Below, in pieces: positions 26,665-35,306 of a stretch of 64,000 bases of DNA (its first letter is position 1; every line of letters begins with the position of its first letter). Under the pieces are notes generated by a model that saw only the letters and a list, made by a program, of their open reading frames with translations, was not told the origin of the DNA and made no database searches. Made by a program: the position numbers and the translations under genes. The stretch is from assembly GCF_000332295.1 (NCBI RefSeq), contig NZ_KB235931.1:460389-524388 (forward strand), in the 5' to 3' direction. The DNA is from Fortiea contorta PCC 7126. Lineage in GTDB: Bacteria > Cyanobacteriota > Cyanobacteriia > Cyanobacteriales > Nostocaceae.

Positions 26665-27663
26665 ATGCCTAATTCAACATCCCAAGTAACTAAACTTAAG
26701 AGCAAGAATAACGAATTTTCATCTACAGTAGATACAGTGCGTATCTATCTTCATGAAATTGGACGTGTACCTCTGTTAACCCATGAGCAAGAAATTTTTT
26801 TTGCTCAACAAGTTCAGCAAATGATGGTGATGTTTACTGCAAAAGAAGAGCTAGCTGAAAAATTACAGTGTGAACCCACTCTGCAACAATGGGCTGACAA
26901 GATGCAGTTGAAAGAAGATGTGCTGCTGCAACAACTAAGTCAAGGACAAATTGCCAAGCAGAAGATGATTCAGGCTAATCTGCGGTTAGTGGTGTCTATT
27001 GCTAAAAAATACCAGAAACGCAATATTGAGTTTCTAGACTTAATTCAAGAAGGTGCATTGGGGCTAGAACGAGGGGTAGAGAAATTTGATCCAACTCTTG
27101 GATACAAGTTTTCTACTTATGCTTACTGGTGGATTCGTCAGGGAATTACACGAGCGATCGCTCAACAATCCCGCACTATTCGTTTACCCATTCACATGGC
27201 TGATAAGCTGAACAAAATTAAGTGTGTTCAGCGAGAGTTATCTCAAAAGCTTGGTTACATTGCTGGCGTGACGGAAATCGCCCAAGCCCTCAATCTGGAA
27301 CCTAGTCAGATTCGAGAATATTTGCAGCTTGTTCGTCAACCTGTTTCCTTAGATATGCGAATTGGGTTTGAACAGGATACCCAATTACAGGATCTGCTGA
27401 AGGATGATAGAATGTCTCCCGAACGCTACGCCGAACGAGAATTTTTCTATCAAGACATTCACAATCTATTAGCAAAGCTGACTCCCCAGCAAAAGGAAGT
27501 ACTAATCTTGCGCTTTGGTTTAGCAGATGGATACGAACTGACCCTAGTACAGGTTAGTCAACGGATGGGTATTAGTCGGGAACGAGTACGACAAGTGGAA
27601 AAACAAGCTCTCACGCTTCTACGAAGATATGGAATTGACTCACGCAGCTATCTAGCTGACTGA
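26665..27663 (+). CDS. Group 2 sigma-70 factor, second paralog
   Basis: A 332-residue sigma factor very like the one at 8351. Region 1.2 ([20 protein letters not shown]), region 2 ([20 protein letters not shown]) and region 4 ([20 protein letters not shown]) keep all usual DNA contacts, so it should read standard -10/-35 promoters. The N-terminus is a short Ser/Lys-rich tail. No TTTCAT box lies upstream. Because it sits between metal-efflux genes, it may serve their expression, but nothing in the sequence proves this. Confidence 0.92.
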   Translation: MPNSTSQVTKLKSKNNEFSSTVDTVRIYLHEIGRVPLLTHEQEIFFAQQVQQMMVMFTAKEELAEKLQCEPTLQQWADKMQLKEDVLLQQLSQGQIAKQKMIQANLRLVVSIAKKYQKRNIEFLDLIQEGALGLERGVEKFDPTLGYKFSTYAYWWIRQGITRAIAQQSRTIRLPIHMADKLNKIKCVQRELSQKLGYIAGVTEIAQALNLEPSQIREYLQLVRQPVSLDMRIGFEQDTQLQDLLKDDRMSPERYAEREFFYQDIHNLLAKLTPQQKEVLILRFGLADGYELTLVQVSQRMGISRERVRQVEKQALTLLRRYGIDSRSYLAD

Positions 27664-27666
27664 CAA

Positions 27667-27870
27667 CTACTGGCTGAATATTACAACAGTTCCCAGAATG
27701 AGCAAGCAAAGTGCGATCGCATAATAAAAAATAGTCGCACCTGTCTCACCAATAAGGTTTCTGACAAATCTGACACTGCTCTTGTTCCAGTAGGGACTCG
27801 GTTTGTAATAAGTTAAAGCGATGGTTATCAAGCCTGTCGCTAGCACTGCCAAACCATAAAGGACTTGCAT
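27667..27870 (-). CDS. Small two-helix membrane protein
   Basis: A 67-residue protein with hydrophobic helices at about residues 3-20 and 47-65 separated by a basic loop (YKPSPYWNKSSVRFVRNLIG). I do not recognise a family. Codon use and the clean ATG look like a real gene; it converges on the sigma factor gene, with stops 3 bases apart. It lies 50 bases downstream of the barrel protein gene and may share its transcript. Confidence 0.55.
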   Translation of the reverse strand: MQVLYGLAVLATGLITIALTYYKPSPYWNKSSVRFVRNLIGETGATIFYYAIALCLLILGTVVIFSQ

Positions 27871-27920
27871 CTATAGTTTTTTACGACAAAATAGGGTCAT
27901 TTTACAAGCAACAATGGAAA

Positions 27921-28925
27921 CTAAAAACGCATCGATAAGCCAACAAAGGGCTGAAAGTCATCCGCAGCCTGCGTTAACCCAATGTTAACACCCGCATCTA
28001 GTTGAATATTTTCTGTGAGCAAATACTTTAAGCCAGTGTCAAAAGTAGCAATTAAATCAGAGCCTTTCTCAGTTGTTTTTTCCGTAAATAACTCAAAATA
28101 AGTACCCAATCTGGAGTTAATTGCATAGCCAAGGGTGACGCTATTCACAAAACCTAAATTGTATCCAGAATTAACTTCATTTTTATTGAAGTCGAACTCG
28201 GTCATCATACCCAAGTCCCACTTGTCAGACAATTCAATCGCCAAGGGAAAAATAATGCCGCCTTCTATTGAGTTATTTCCCAAATTATTTTTATTAGTGG
28301 GGAATTTAATAAAAGGCATCATAGCAAACGCCGTTTTGCCGCTATCATTGCCCCAAAAGTTAACTTTGACGCGAACTGTAATATCACCAAAGCCAGAGCG
28401 TTCCTCAGTGGAACCATTTTCGGGTGTGGTACGCACGACGTTGTAAACTTCTGGGATAATCTGCAAATCGACGTTATTTAACAAACCGACTTTCAAATTG
28501 GGAACCAAAAGATTGAGAGATTCGGTATGAGTACCGTCTGTATCTTTGGTATAAACGAACAAATCTGCTTCTACTTGGAAATGTCCTGCATCCACAGTGA
28601 AGGGAGACTCGGTTTGATCTGGTCGATCTGTACTTAGCTCCCGCATCAGTGCTTCGGGTGTAGGGTTAAACAAGTTGTACTGGCTTTTATCAGGTGGAGG
28701 AATCTCTAGTTGTTGAGGCTGTTGTTCAACTGTCTCAGATACTAGATTCTGGGATACAGATTGTTCTAATAAGTAATGCTGTGCTTCACCTGCTACAGGA
28801 GTGGAAATATTGAACTGAAGTTCACTAACAGAAGTGCTGTAAGTAGCCTCTTGTGCCAAAACAGTATTAGAAATTACAGCTATTGCACCGCAAGCCGTAA
28901 GGATGGAGATATATGTCTTAGCCAA
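27921..28925 (-). CDS. Outer-membrane beta-barrel transporter (phenol MetA-like, PF13557 type)
   Basis: A 334-residue exported protein with a signal peptide ending near VLAQE and a Pro/Gln-rich linker (EQQPQQLEIPPPDKSQYNLF). A barrel of about 250 residues follows, beginning STDRPDQTESPFTVDAGHFQ and ending in GLSMRF with the C-terminal Phe used for barrel insertion. The DRPDxTxSP motif is a mark of the MetA-pathway-like barrel family. Next to an RND permease it may be the exit channel or a metal-related porin. The four-fold TTTCAT array lies 33-71 bases before its start. Confidence 0.8.
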   Translation of the reverse strand: MAKTYISILTACGAIAVISNTVLAQEATYSTSVSELQFNISTPVAGEAQHYLLEQSVSQNLVSETVEQQPQQLEIPPPDKSQYNLFNPTPEALMRELSTDRPDQTESPFTVDAGHFQVEADLFVYTKDTDGTHTESLNLLVPNLKVGLLNNVDLQIIPEVYNVVRTTPENGSTEERSGFGDITVRVKVNFWGNDSGKTAFAMMPFIKFPTNKNNLGNNSIEGGIIFPLAIELSDKWDLGMMTEFDFNKNEVNSGYNLGFVNSVTLGYAINSRLGTYFELFTEKTTEKGSDLIATFDTGLKYLLTENIQLDAGVNIGLTQAADDFQPFVGLSMRF

Positions 28926-28957
28926 AATATTCTTTCTTCCTTGTCTTTAAAAATTTC

Positions 28958-28996
28958 TTTCATAATCTTCTCATATTATTTTCATTTTGCTTTCAT
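28958..28996. promoter_or_regulatory. Four TTTCAT-type half-sites in 11-bp phase
   Basis: TTTCAT (28958), TCTCAT (28969), TTTCAT (28980) and TTTCAT (28991) are each separated by exactly five bases. All four point away from the barrel gene. This is the densest cluster of the half-site in the window and would hold two response-regulator dimers side by side. Confidence 0.6.
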
Positions 28997-29243
28997 TTTT
29001 TTTTAGGCGGGATTGATCACGCGGAATACACAAGTCCAGAGGTCGTGTCGCGTTTCAATCAGGGCAAACGCATCTTGCACAAATTGAATATGGTGTCAGG
29101 CGCAGACTTGTACTGCCATTGTTGTTGATTGGCGATCGCTATCTTTAATAAGCAAAAAATTAACTCTACAAAAAAACATAAATAAATATTATTAATAAAT
29201 GAAAAAACTAAATGAATTAACAGAAAAATCACAGTCTAATAAA

Positions 29244-29281
29244 TTTCACCCGAATTTCATTCCGGCCTGTCATCCTAGATA
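29244..29281 (+). promoter_or_regulatory. TTTCAC/TTTCAT box before the second RND permease
   Basis: TTTCAC (29244-29249), CCGAA, TTTCAT (29255-29260), then TAGATA 15 bases later (29276-29281). The start codon follows at 29327. Confidence 0.65.
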
Positions 29282-29326
29282 AAGTTAATGCTGATTTATC
29301 CTCAGTAAAGCTTTATCTTCCCACTA

Positions 29327-32300
29327 ATGCTCAATTCTATTGTTAAATGGTCGATCGCTCAACGCTGGCTAATAGTTATTGCTTCCATCCTCATATCTGT
29401 TCAGGGCTTTCTCGTCCTTACACAAATGCCACTGGATGTATTTCCCAACTTTGCTCCCCCGCAAGTGGAAATTATGACCGAAGCTCCAGGACTAGCATCA
29501 GAAGAGGTTGAATCCCTAGTTACTCGACCAATAGAAAGTGCCATTAACGGTACCCCTGGACTGGAAACATTGCGTTCTTCCTCAGCCGTAGGTCTTTCGG
29601 CTGTGAGAGCGACTTTTAGATTGGATACAGAAATTTATCGCGCTCGTCAATTGGTGACGGAACGGTTGCAACAAGCACGCAGTCAACTACCGCAAGGTGT
29701 AGAAGATCCAGAGGTTCTTCCCGTTAGCTCCCCTTTAGGATGGACTGTCAAATACGCCTTTACCTCCGAAACCACTCCACTAATGGAGGTATGGCGGATT
29801 GTTAACTGGCAAGTGAAGAACCGCCTTCTGGCTGTCCCTGGTGTGAGTAATATCGTCATATTTGGTGGGGATGAGCGTCAGTATCAAGTGTTGGTTAACC
29901 CTGATAAGCTGAAAGCGTTTAATGTTTCCCTTGATGATGTCACCAAGGCAGCACAAGCAGCTAACGCCAATGCACCAGGGGGATTTTTAATTACTCCTGA
30001 CCAAGAAACATTGGTGCGAGGGGTAGGGCGGATTGAATCTATCGAGCAGTTGAAAAAATCAGTAATTAAAGCCAAAAATGGCACGCCAGTTCTGTTGGAA
30101 CAAGTAGCGGATGTACAAATAGGTGCAGCACTCAAACGCGGCGATGGCAGTTTTGCGGGTAAAAAAGCGGTAATTTTGACAGTCAACAAACAGCCAACAG
30201 CAGATACGCCAAAAGTAACGAAGGCAGTTGAGACAGCAATCGAGGAAATTCAAGCCGGTCTGCCTAAAGATGTCAAAATTACAACTACTTTCCGTCAGGA
30301 AGATTTTATCGAAGCCTCGATCAAAAACGTCGAAGAAGCTTTGCGTGATGGTGTTATCATCGTTTCCGTCATCCTGATTCTGTTTTTGATGAATTGGCGC
30401 ACGGTAATCATTAGTTTGAGCGCCTTACCCGTGTCCTTATTATTAGGAATGATGATTCTGAACTGGACAGGACAAGGCATCAACACCATGACTTTGGGCG
30501 GACTAGTGGTGGCTATTGGTTCAGTGGTGGATGATGCCATTGTAGATATGGAAAACGTCTACCGCCGCTTGCGGGAAAACCAACTAGCAGGTAATCCCAT
30601 TCCACCATTGCAAGTTGTCTTTAATGGTTCAGTTGAGGTGCGGGTTAGCGTCCTCTTCGCCACAATTATTATTGCAGTTGTCTTTGCACCGATTTTCGCC
30701 CTTTCTGGTGTGGAAGGTCGAATTTTTGCACCAATGGGTTTAGCCTATCTGCTGTCAATTGCTGCTTCCACCCTAGTAGCGCTGACATTAACCCCGGCAA
30801 TGTGCGCCCTGTTGCTAACGAATACAAGATTACCCAGTACAGAAACTTGGTTGGAAAAACAAACCCATAAACTTTACCGTCCTGCTTTGAAATTTTCTAT
30901 GCGCCGCCCCAAAATTGTTTTAGGAATGGCGATCGCTGGCTTTGTGACTTCATTGGTAATTATGCAAGGTTTAGGGCAAGTTTTTTTACCAGAATTCCAA
31001 GACCGCTCTTTAGTAGTCGCCGCAGTTTTAATGCCTGGTCAATCTCTGGATGCGACTAATCAACTAGGGTTAGCGATCGAAGAAGCCCTGAAAAAAAATC
31101 CTGGGGTTGAAACGGCTCAATTGCGCTCTGGACGAGCTCAAAGGGATACTGAGGTGACTGGTGTAAACGGGGCGGAAATAGATGTCCAACTCAGTGAGGA
31201 GGGGGCAAAAGACCGAGAAGAAACAATTGAAACGATTCGTAAAGAGTTTGAAAAAATTCCCGGAGTCGCTACCAATATCGGCGGGTTTATTTCGCACCGG
31301 ATGGATGAGGTACTCTCAGGTGTACGGAGTGCGATCGCTGTGAAAATTTATGGCCCCGATTTAGAACAACTCCGCACCCTTGGTCAACAAGTACAATCAG
31401 CTATGAGCGAGGTTTCGGGTCTAGTAGATTTGCAACTAGAACCGCAAGTACCGATTAAACAGGTACAAATTCAATTTGACCGCGACGCAGCAGCCCGCTA
31501 TGGTTTAACTATTGGCGAATTGTCAGAGATAGTAGAAACTGCACTGAATGGGCGAGTCGTTTCCCAAGTATTGGAGCAACAACAAACCTTTGATATGGTG
31601 GTTTGGTTGCAAGAAAAATACCGTAACAATATTGAAATTATCGGTAATTTGCTAGTTGATACACCCAACGGACAAAAAATTCCCTTAGCTCAAGTCGCAA
31701 AAATCAACTATGGTACAGGCCCCAATACCATCAACCGCGAAAATGTATCCCGCTATATTGTTGTATCCAGCAACGTAGGTGGACGAGATTTAGGTTCTGT
31801 AATTAAGGATATTCGGGAGAGAGTTAAGCAACAGGTGCAATTACCCTCTGGATATTTTATTGAATACGGCGGTCAATTTGAAGCACAAGAAGGAGCGACA
31901 AAAACTTTACTTTCGGCTGGTGGATTAGCTTTTGTTGCGATCGCAGTCATACTTTACTTTGCCGTCAAGTCAATTCCTGCAACCATCATGATTTTAATTA
32001 ATTTACCCTTGGCGTTAATTGGTGGTGTGGTTTCCATTGCCTTGACAAGTGGCATCATTTCCGTAGCTTCAATGGTAGGATTTATTACTCTATTTGGTGT
32101 GGCAGCACGTAACGGACTTTTGTTGGTTGAGAACTACAATGCAAGATTGGCAGAAGGACAACCTTTACCGCAGGTTTTGATGGAAGGTTCGATGGAACGC
32201 TTGACTGCTATTTTAATGACAGCGTTAGCATCTGCTCTGGGTATGGTGCCATTGGTAATTGGTAGTGGCGCTGGAAAGGAAATTCTTCAGCCACTAGCCG

Positions 32301-32446
32301 TTGTAGTATTAGGTGGATTGTTTACCTGTACCGCTTTAACCCTGTTAGTACTTCCAGCTTCCTATGTGCAGTTTAGGAGATTCTTAGTACCAAGAAAAGC
32401 TGAACCAATTATTCAGTCAGAAATTGCACGAGAAGCCGGAGCTTAG
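29327..32446 (+). CDS. RND efflux permease, heavy-metal (CusA/CzcA) family, second copy
   Basis: A 1039-residue pump closely related to the one at 22534, with the same start (QMPLDVFPNFAPPQVEIMTE) and helix-4 relay (VVAIGSVVDDAIVDMENVYR). Here the segment carries an extra Asp (VDMEN for VYAEN). It lacks the ~20-residue porter insert of the first copy. There is no adaptor gene beside it, so it probably uses the adaptor at 20572. It carries its own TTTCAY box. The lipoprotein gene and CDF exporter follow. Confidence 0.93.
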   Translation: MLNSIVKWSIAQRWLIVIASILISVQGFLVLTQMPLDVFPNFAPPQVEIMTEAPGLASEEVESLVTRPIESAINGTPGLETLRSSSAVGLSAVRATFRLDTEIYRARQLVTERLQQARSQLPQGVEDPEVLPVSSPLGWTVKYAFTSETTPLMEVWRIVNWQVKNRLLAVPGVSNIVIFGGDERQYQVLVNPDKLKAFNVSLDDVTKAAQAANANAPGGFLITPDQETLVRGVGRIESIEQLKKSVIKAKNGTPVLLEQVADVQIGAALKRGDGSFAGKKAVILTVNKQPTADTPKVTKAVETAIEEIQAGLPKDVKITTTFRQEDFIEASIKNVEEALRDGVIIVSVILILFLMNWRTVIISLSALPVSLLLGMMILNWTGQGINTMTLGGLVVAIGSVVDDAIVDMENVYRRLRENQLAGNPIPPLQVVFNGSVEVRVSVLFATIIIAVVFAPIFALSGVEGRIFAPMGLAYLLSIAASTLVALTLTPAMCALLLTNTRLPSTETWLEKQTHKLYRPALKFSMRRPKIVLGMAIAGFVTSLVIMQGLGQVFLPEFQDRSLVVAAVLMPGQSLDATNQLGLAIEEALKKNPGVETAQLRSGRAQRDTEVTGVNGAEIDVQLSEEGAKDREETIETIRKEFEKIPGVATNIGGFISHRMDEVLSGVRSAIAVKIYGPDLEQLRTLGQQVQSAMSEVSGLVDLQLEPQVPIKQVQIQFDRDAAARYGLTIGELSEIVETALNGRVVSQVLEQQQTFDMVVWLQEKYRNNIEIIGNLLVDTPNGQKIPLAQVAKINYGTGPNTINRENVSRYIVVSSNVGGRDLGSVIKDIRERVKQQVQLPSGYFIEYGGQFEAQEGATKTLLSAGGLAFVAIAVILYFAVKSIPATIMILINLPLALIGGVVSIALTSGIISVASMVGFITLFGVAARNGLLLVENYNARLAEGQPLPQVLMEGSMERLTAILMTALASALGMVPLVIGSGAGKEILQPLAVVVLGGLFTCTALTLLVLPASYVQFRRFLVPRKAEPIIQSEIAREAGA

Positions 32447-32609
32447 TAAAGCGGGCGCGGAATTTGAAATGAGCTAGCCCCGCTACACTAACGGAATTAG
32501 GAATTCCTAATTCCTATACCGCAAGGGCTTCATTGATTTTAAATGGGTGCTTTACTTACGCCGTACTGTACTAGTTTTTAATTCACAAAACATCAAGGAG
32601 TTTGAATTA

Positions 32610-33116
32610 ATGAAATTTCTGAAAACCAGTTTAGTAATTGTTAGCAGTGTAGGATTAATTTTTTTGGGTGCTTGTAATGGTGGGAATCAAGCTGCTAACT
32701 CGGAAAGTGCTACCAAGACAGCAACTACAGAAACAGCTGTCAAAACTGAACCCGTTGCTAAAACTGGGGAAGCGCATAATGAAAAAGGCGATCAATCTAA
32801 TAATGGAGAGCATAAGGGTCAAGTTATAGAGTCGGGCAAATATCATTTAGAGTTCAAACCAGATATAGAAAAAGATTCTACTCATTTAGATATAAGCGTA
32901 CACGGCGAGCAGGACAAAGCAATTACTGATGCGAAGCTCACGGCTCAAGTTCAGCTACCAGATGGCAGTAACAAAACCCTACAAGTTCCTTATAATAACG
33001 ACGAGAAGCAATATTCAGCAAAGCTACCTGCAACTGCAACGGGAGAGTATAAAGTTGTGATTCAAACGGATGTCAAAGGTGAAAAATTTAATGGTCGCTT
33101 TACCTTCAAGCGATAA
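32610..33116 (+). CDS. Lipoprotein with FixH/YtkA-like domain
   Basis: A 168-residue lipoprotein starting MKFLKTSLVIVSSVGLIFLG with the lipobox Cys in LGAC. A Thr/Glu-rich linker containing HNEKGDQSNNGEHKG precedes a beta-rich domain (SGKYHLEFKPDIEK, ISVHGEQDKAITDAKL, TGEYKVVIQTDVKGEKFNGR) like FixH/YtkA proteins, which help copper or heme handling. I choose ATG 32610 (AAGGAG 11 bases upstream) because the earlier in-frame start would put 21 residues before the signal. It lies between the RND and CDF genes. Confidence 0.8.
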   Translation: MKFLKTSLVIVSSVGLIFLGACNGGNQAANSESATKTATTETAVKTEPVAKTGEAHNEKGDQSNNGEHKGQVIESGKYHLEFKPDIEKDSTHLDISVHGEQDKAITDAKLTAQVQLPDGSNKTLQVPYNNDEKQYSAKLPATATGEYKVVIQTDVKGEKFNGRFTFKR

Positions 33117-33197
33117 TTAATAGCAAGTGGTAGCAATAAGATAACGTCAAAACCTAGAAGTTCTTTCGCCATTGGTAACGCTTTAAGGATAGTATTA

Positions 33198-34118
33198 ATG
33201 TCTCACAATCACAGTCATAGTCACGGATACAGCCACGAACCGACTAATTACAACCGTGCCTTCATTATTAGCGTTGCTCTCAACACTGGATTTGTTGTCA
33301 TTGAAGTAGTTTATGGGTTGGCTGCCAATTCCCTTGCCCTACTTGCCGATGCTGGTCACAATTTGAGTGATGTTCTAGGTTTGTTACTTGCCTGGGGAGC
33401 AAGCTTCCTCGGTCGTCGCCAACCAACGCAACGCCGCACTTACGGGTTACGTCGCTCTTCTATTTTGGCAGCTCTATTAAACGCTATCCTCGTACTTGTA
33501 GCTTCTGGCGCTGTTGCCTGGGAAGCCATACAGCGTTTTGCTCAACCTAGTCCAGTATCAGGTAGTACAATTATCGGCGTGGCTGCGGTAGGTATTGCCA
33601 TCAATATGGGAAGTGCTTTAATGTTCTTGTCGGGTCGTGAAAGAGACTTGAATATTAGGGGAGCCTTTATTCACTTAGTTGCTGACGCGGCGGTGTCTTT
33701 GGGTGCAGTCCTAGCTGGTATTGCGATTGTTACCACTGGTTGGCTATGGTTTGACCCTGTTGTGAGTTTGATGATTGTTGTCGTGATTGTTGTCAGTACT
33801 TGGCAATTATTCCAAGAATCTTTCAACTTGGTTACGGATGCCGTACCAGCAGGTATTGAACCACTTGCAGTCCGTACATTTTTGGCTGAACTTCCTGGTG
33901 TATCTAGTGTTCATGACTTGCACATCTGGGCGATGAGTACCACAGAAACAGCTCTCACTGCTCACTTAATTATGCCTGCTGGAAATCCTAGTGATGCTTT
34001 TTTAGTTCAGGTAAATCAACAACTTCACGACCATTTTGGTATCGAACACACTACAATTCAGATAGAAACAGGCGATCCAAGTTATCCATGTCCTCTTGCT
34101 CAAGAAAACGTGGTTTAA
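33198..34118 (+). CDS. Cation diffusion facilitator (CzcD/ZitB-like) metal exporter
   Basis: A 306-residue exporter of Zn, Cd or Co. The N-terminus is His-rich (SHNHSHSHGYSHEP). Six helices follow, with the metal sites ADAGHNLSD (helix 2) and HLVADAAVS (helix 5) in the H-x3-D form typical of zinc transporters, and a cytoplasmic C-terminal domain (VSSVHDLHIWAMSTTETALT). It works by proton exchange in the inner membrane. It is 81 bases after the FixH-like lipoprotein gene and probably belongs to the same unit. Confidence 0.93.
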   Translation: MSHNHSHSHGYSHEPTNYNRAFIISVALNTGFVVIEVVYGLAANSLALLADAGHNLSDVLGLLLAWGASFLGRRQPTQRRTYGLRRSSILAALLNAILVLVASGAVAWEAIQRFAQPSPVSGSTIIGVAAVGIAINMGSALMFLSGRERDLNIRGAFIHLVADAAVSLGAVLAGIAIVTTGWLWFDPVVSLMIVVVIVVSTWQLFQESFNLVTDAVPAGIEPLAVRTFLAELPGVSSVHDLHIWAMSTTETALTAHLIMPAGNPSDAFLVQVNQQLHDHFGIEHTTIQIETGDPSYPCPLAQENVV

Positions 34119-34446
34119 ATCAATTTAGTTGAGTATGTGGATAGAGAATTTGGTGGCGATCGCATTTAGAGCAATTACTGTGACCGAATACCTAATCATC
34201 TTAGCTTTGTGAGAACAAATCCCCAAAGTAATAGTTATTTAAGTAAAATTGCTGATTTTAATATATACCAAAATAACTAAATTTAGAAACAATTCTATAA
34301 AATACTGATTTTTCATCTTAATTTCATCATGTTTTTGTAAAGTAGAGTTTAGAGATTTAAAGGGTAAATCTTATAGCTCTTTAAAATACCACAGTTGTCT
34401 CACTAAATTATGGGTGCAACTATAATTTTGATGCTTATAAATTAAG
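34119..34446. other. Spacer before the PxcA-like gene
   Basis: A HIP1 octamer lies at about 34157, and the TTTCAT box at 34311-34348. No gene is visible. Confidence 0.4.
34311..34348 (+). promoter_or_regulatory. TTTCAT direct-repeat box before the PxcA-like gene
   Basis: TTTCAT (34311-34316), CTTAA, TTTCAT (34322-34327), then TAGAGT 15 bases later (34343-34348). The leader to the ATG at 34447 is about 90 bases. Confidence 0.65.
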
Positions 34447-35262
34447 ATGAAATCAAAGTCATCATCTCAAAAGATGAGCTTTATTCCTCGCTCTATCCTG
34501 CGGACGATAGGAAAATTTCAACAGACTTTAGATCCAAATGCCGAAGCAAAGGTTATTGAAGAGTTTCGCACTTCTCGACTTCAAACAATTTCCTCTGTCC
34601 GTTTTTTGTTAATTTTGATTGTAGTTCCATTACTTATAAATCAGCTTTCTCGAAACTTTGTAATCACTCCCCTCGTTGAGAAGTTCTGGAATTCACAAGA
34701 ATCACATATTTTCTTGAATTCTTCTCAAGAAGAAAAAGCTTTAGCGGAACTCAAGAGATTTGAGCAAAGTGTTTATTTTGAAGCTAGAATAAGTAAAATC
34801 AGCACATTCTCTGACGAGCTTGTTCAAAAGAAGATTAAGAAAAAAGCTATTGCGTTAGTAGCAGAAAATAAAATTAAAAGTATTAATGCAGTAACAAATG
34901 TTTTTACAGATATACTTACAGCTATCACATTAATAATCTTAATCTTAACAGGTAAGCAGCAGCTATCCATTCTTATGTCTTTTGCTGGCGATATAACTTA
35001 TAGTCTAAGCGACTCTGCTAAAGCTTTTTTAATTATTCTATCTACAGATATATTTGTCGGTTTTCACTCTCCTTATGGTTGGCAAATAATTATAGAAAAT
35101 ACTTTCCAACATTACGGTTTACCAGAAAACAAAAGCCTTACTTCTTTATTTATTGCTACTGTTCCAGTAATCATGGATACAGTCTTCAAATATTGGATAT
35201 TTCGCTATCTCAATCGCAGTTCTCCTTCAGCCGTGGCTACTTACCGTAACATGAATGAATAA
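34447..35262 (+). CDS. Short PxcA/CemA-like proton-extrusion protein
   Basis: A 271-residue membrane protein of the CemA/PxcA family, involved in light-driven proton exchange in cyanobacteria and chloroplasts. The C-terminal signature is clear: [53 protein letters not shown]. Four membrane helices are visible. PxcA proteins usually exceed 400 residues; this one lacks the long N-terminal region and resembles the shorter PxcL-type. It carries a TTTCAT box and is followed 44 bases later by a sigma factor gene, so both are probably co-transcribed. Confidence 0.85.
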   Translation: MKSKSSSQKMSFIPRSILRTIGKFQQTLDPNAEAKVIEEFRTSRLQTISSVRFLLILIVVPLLINQLSRNFVITPLVEKFWNSQESHIFLNSSQEEKALAELKRFEQSVYFEARISKISTFSDELVQKKIKKKAIALVAENKIKSINAVTNVFTDILTAITLIILILTGKQQLSILMSFAGDITYSLSDSAKAFLIILSTDIFVGFHSPYGWQIIIENTFQHYGLPENKSLTSLFIATVPVIMDTVFKYWIFRYLNRSSPSAVATYRNMNE

Positions 35263-35306
35263 TTTTTATTAAAGATATTTTCATATCAACAAAAAATACT
35301 AAAATT

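Larger units (their letters stand above)
28926..29326. other. Divergent spacer with two regulatory boxes
   Basis: Besides the boxes at 28958-28996 and 29244-29281, the GC-richer segment 29003-29145 looks like a coding scrap: on the minus strand it reads FVQDAFALIETRHDLWTCVF. I do not recognise the family. A HIP1 octamer lies near 29133. Confidence 0.4.
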
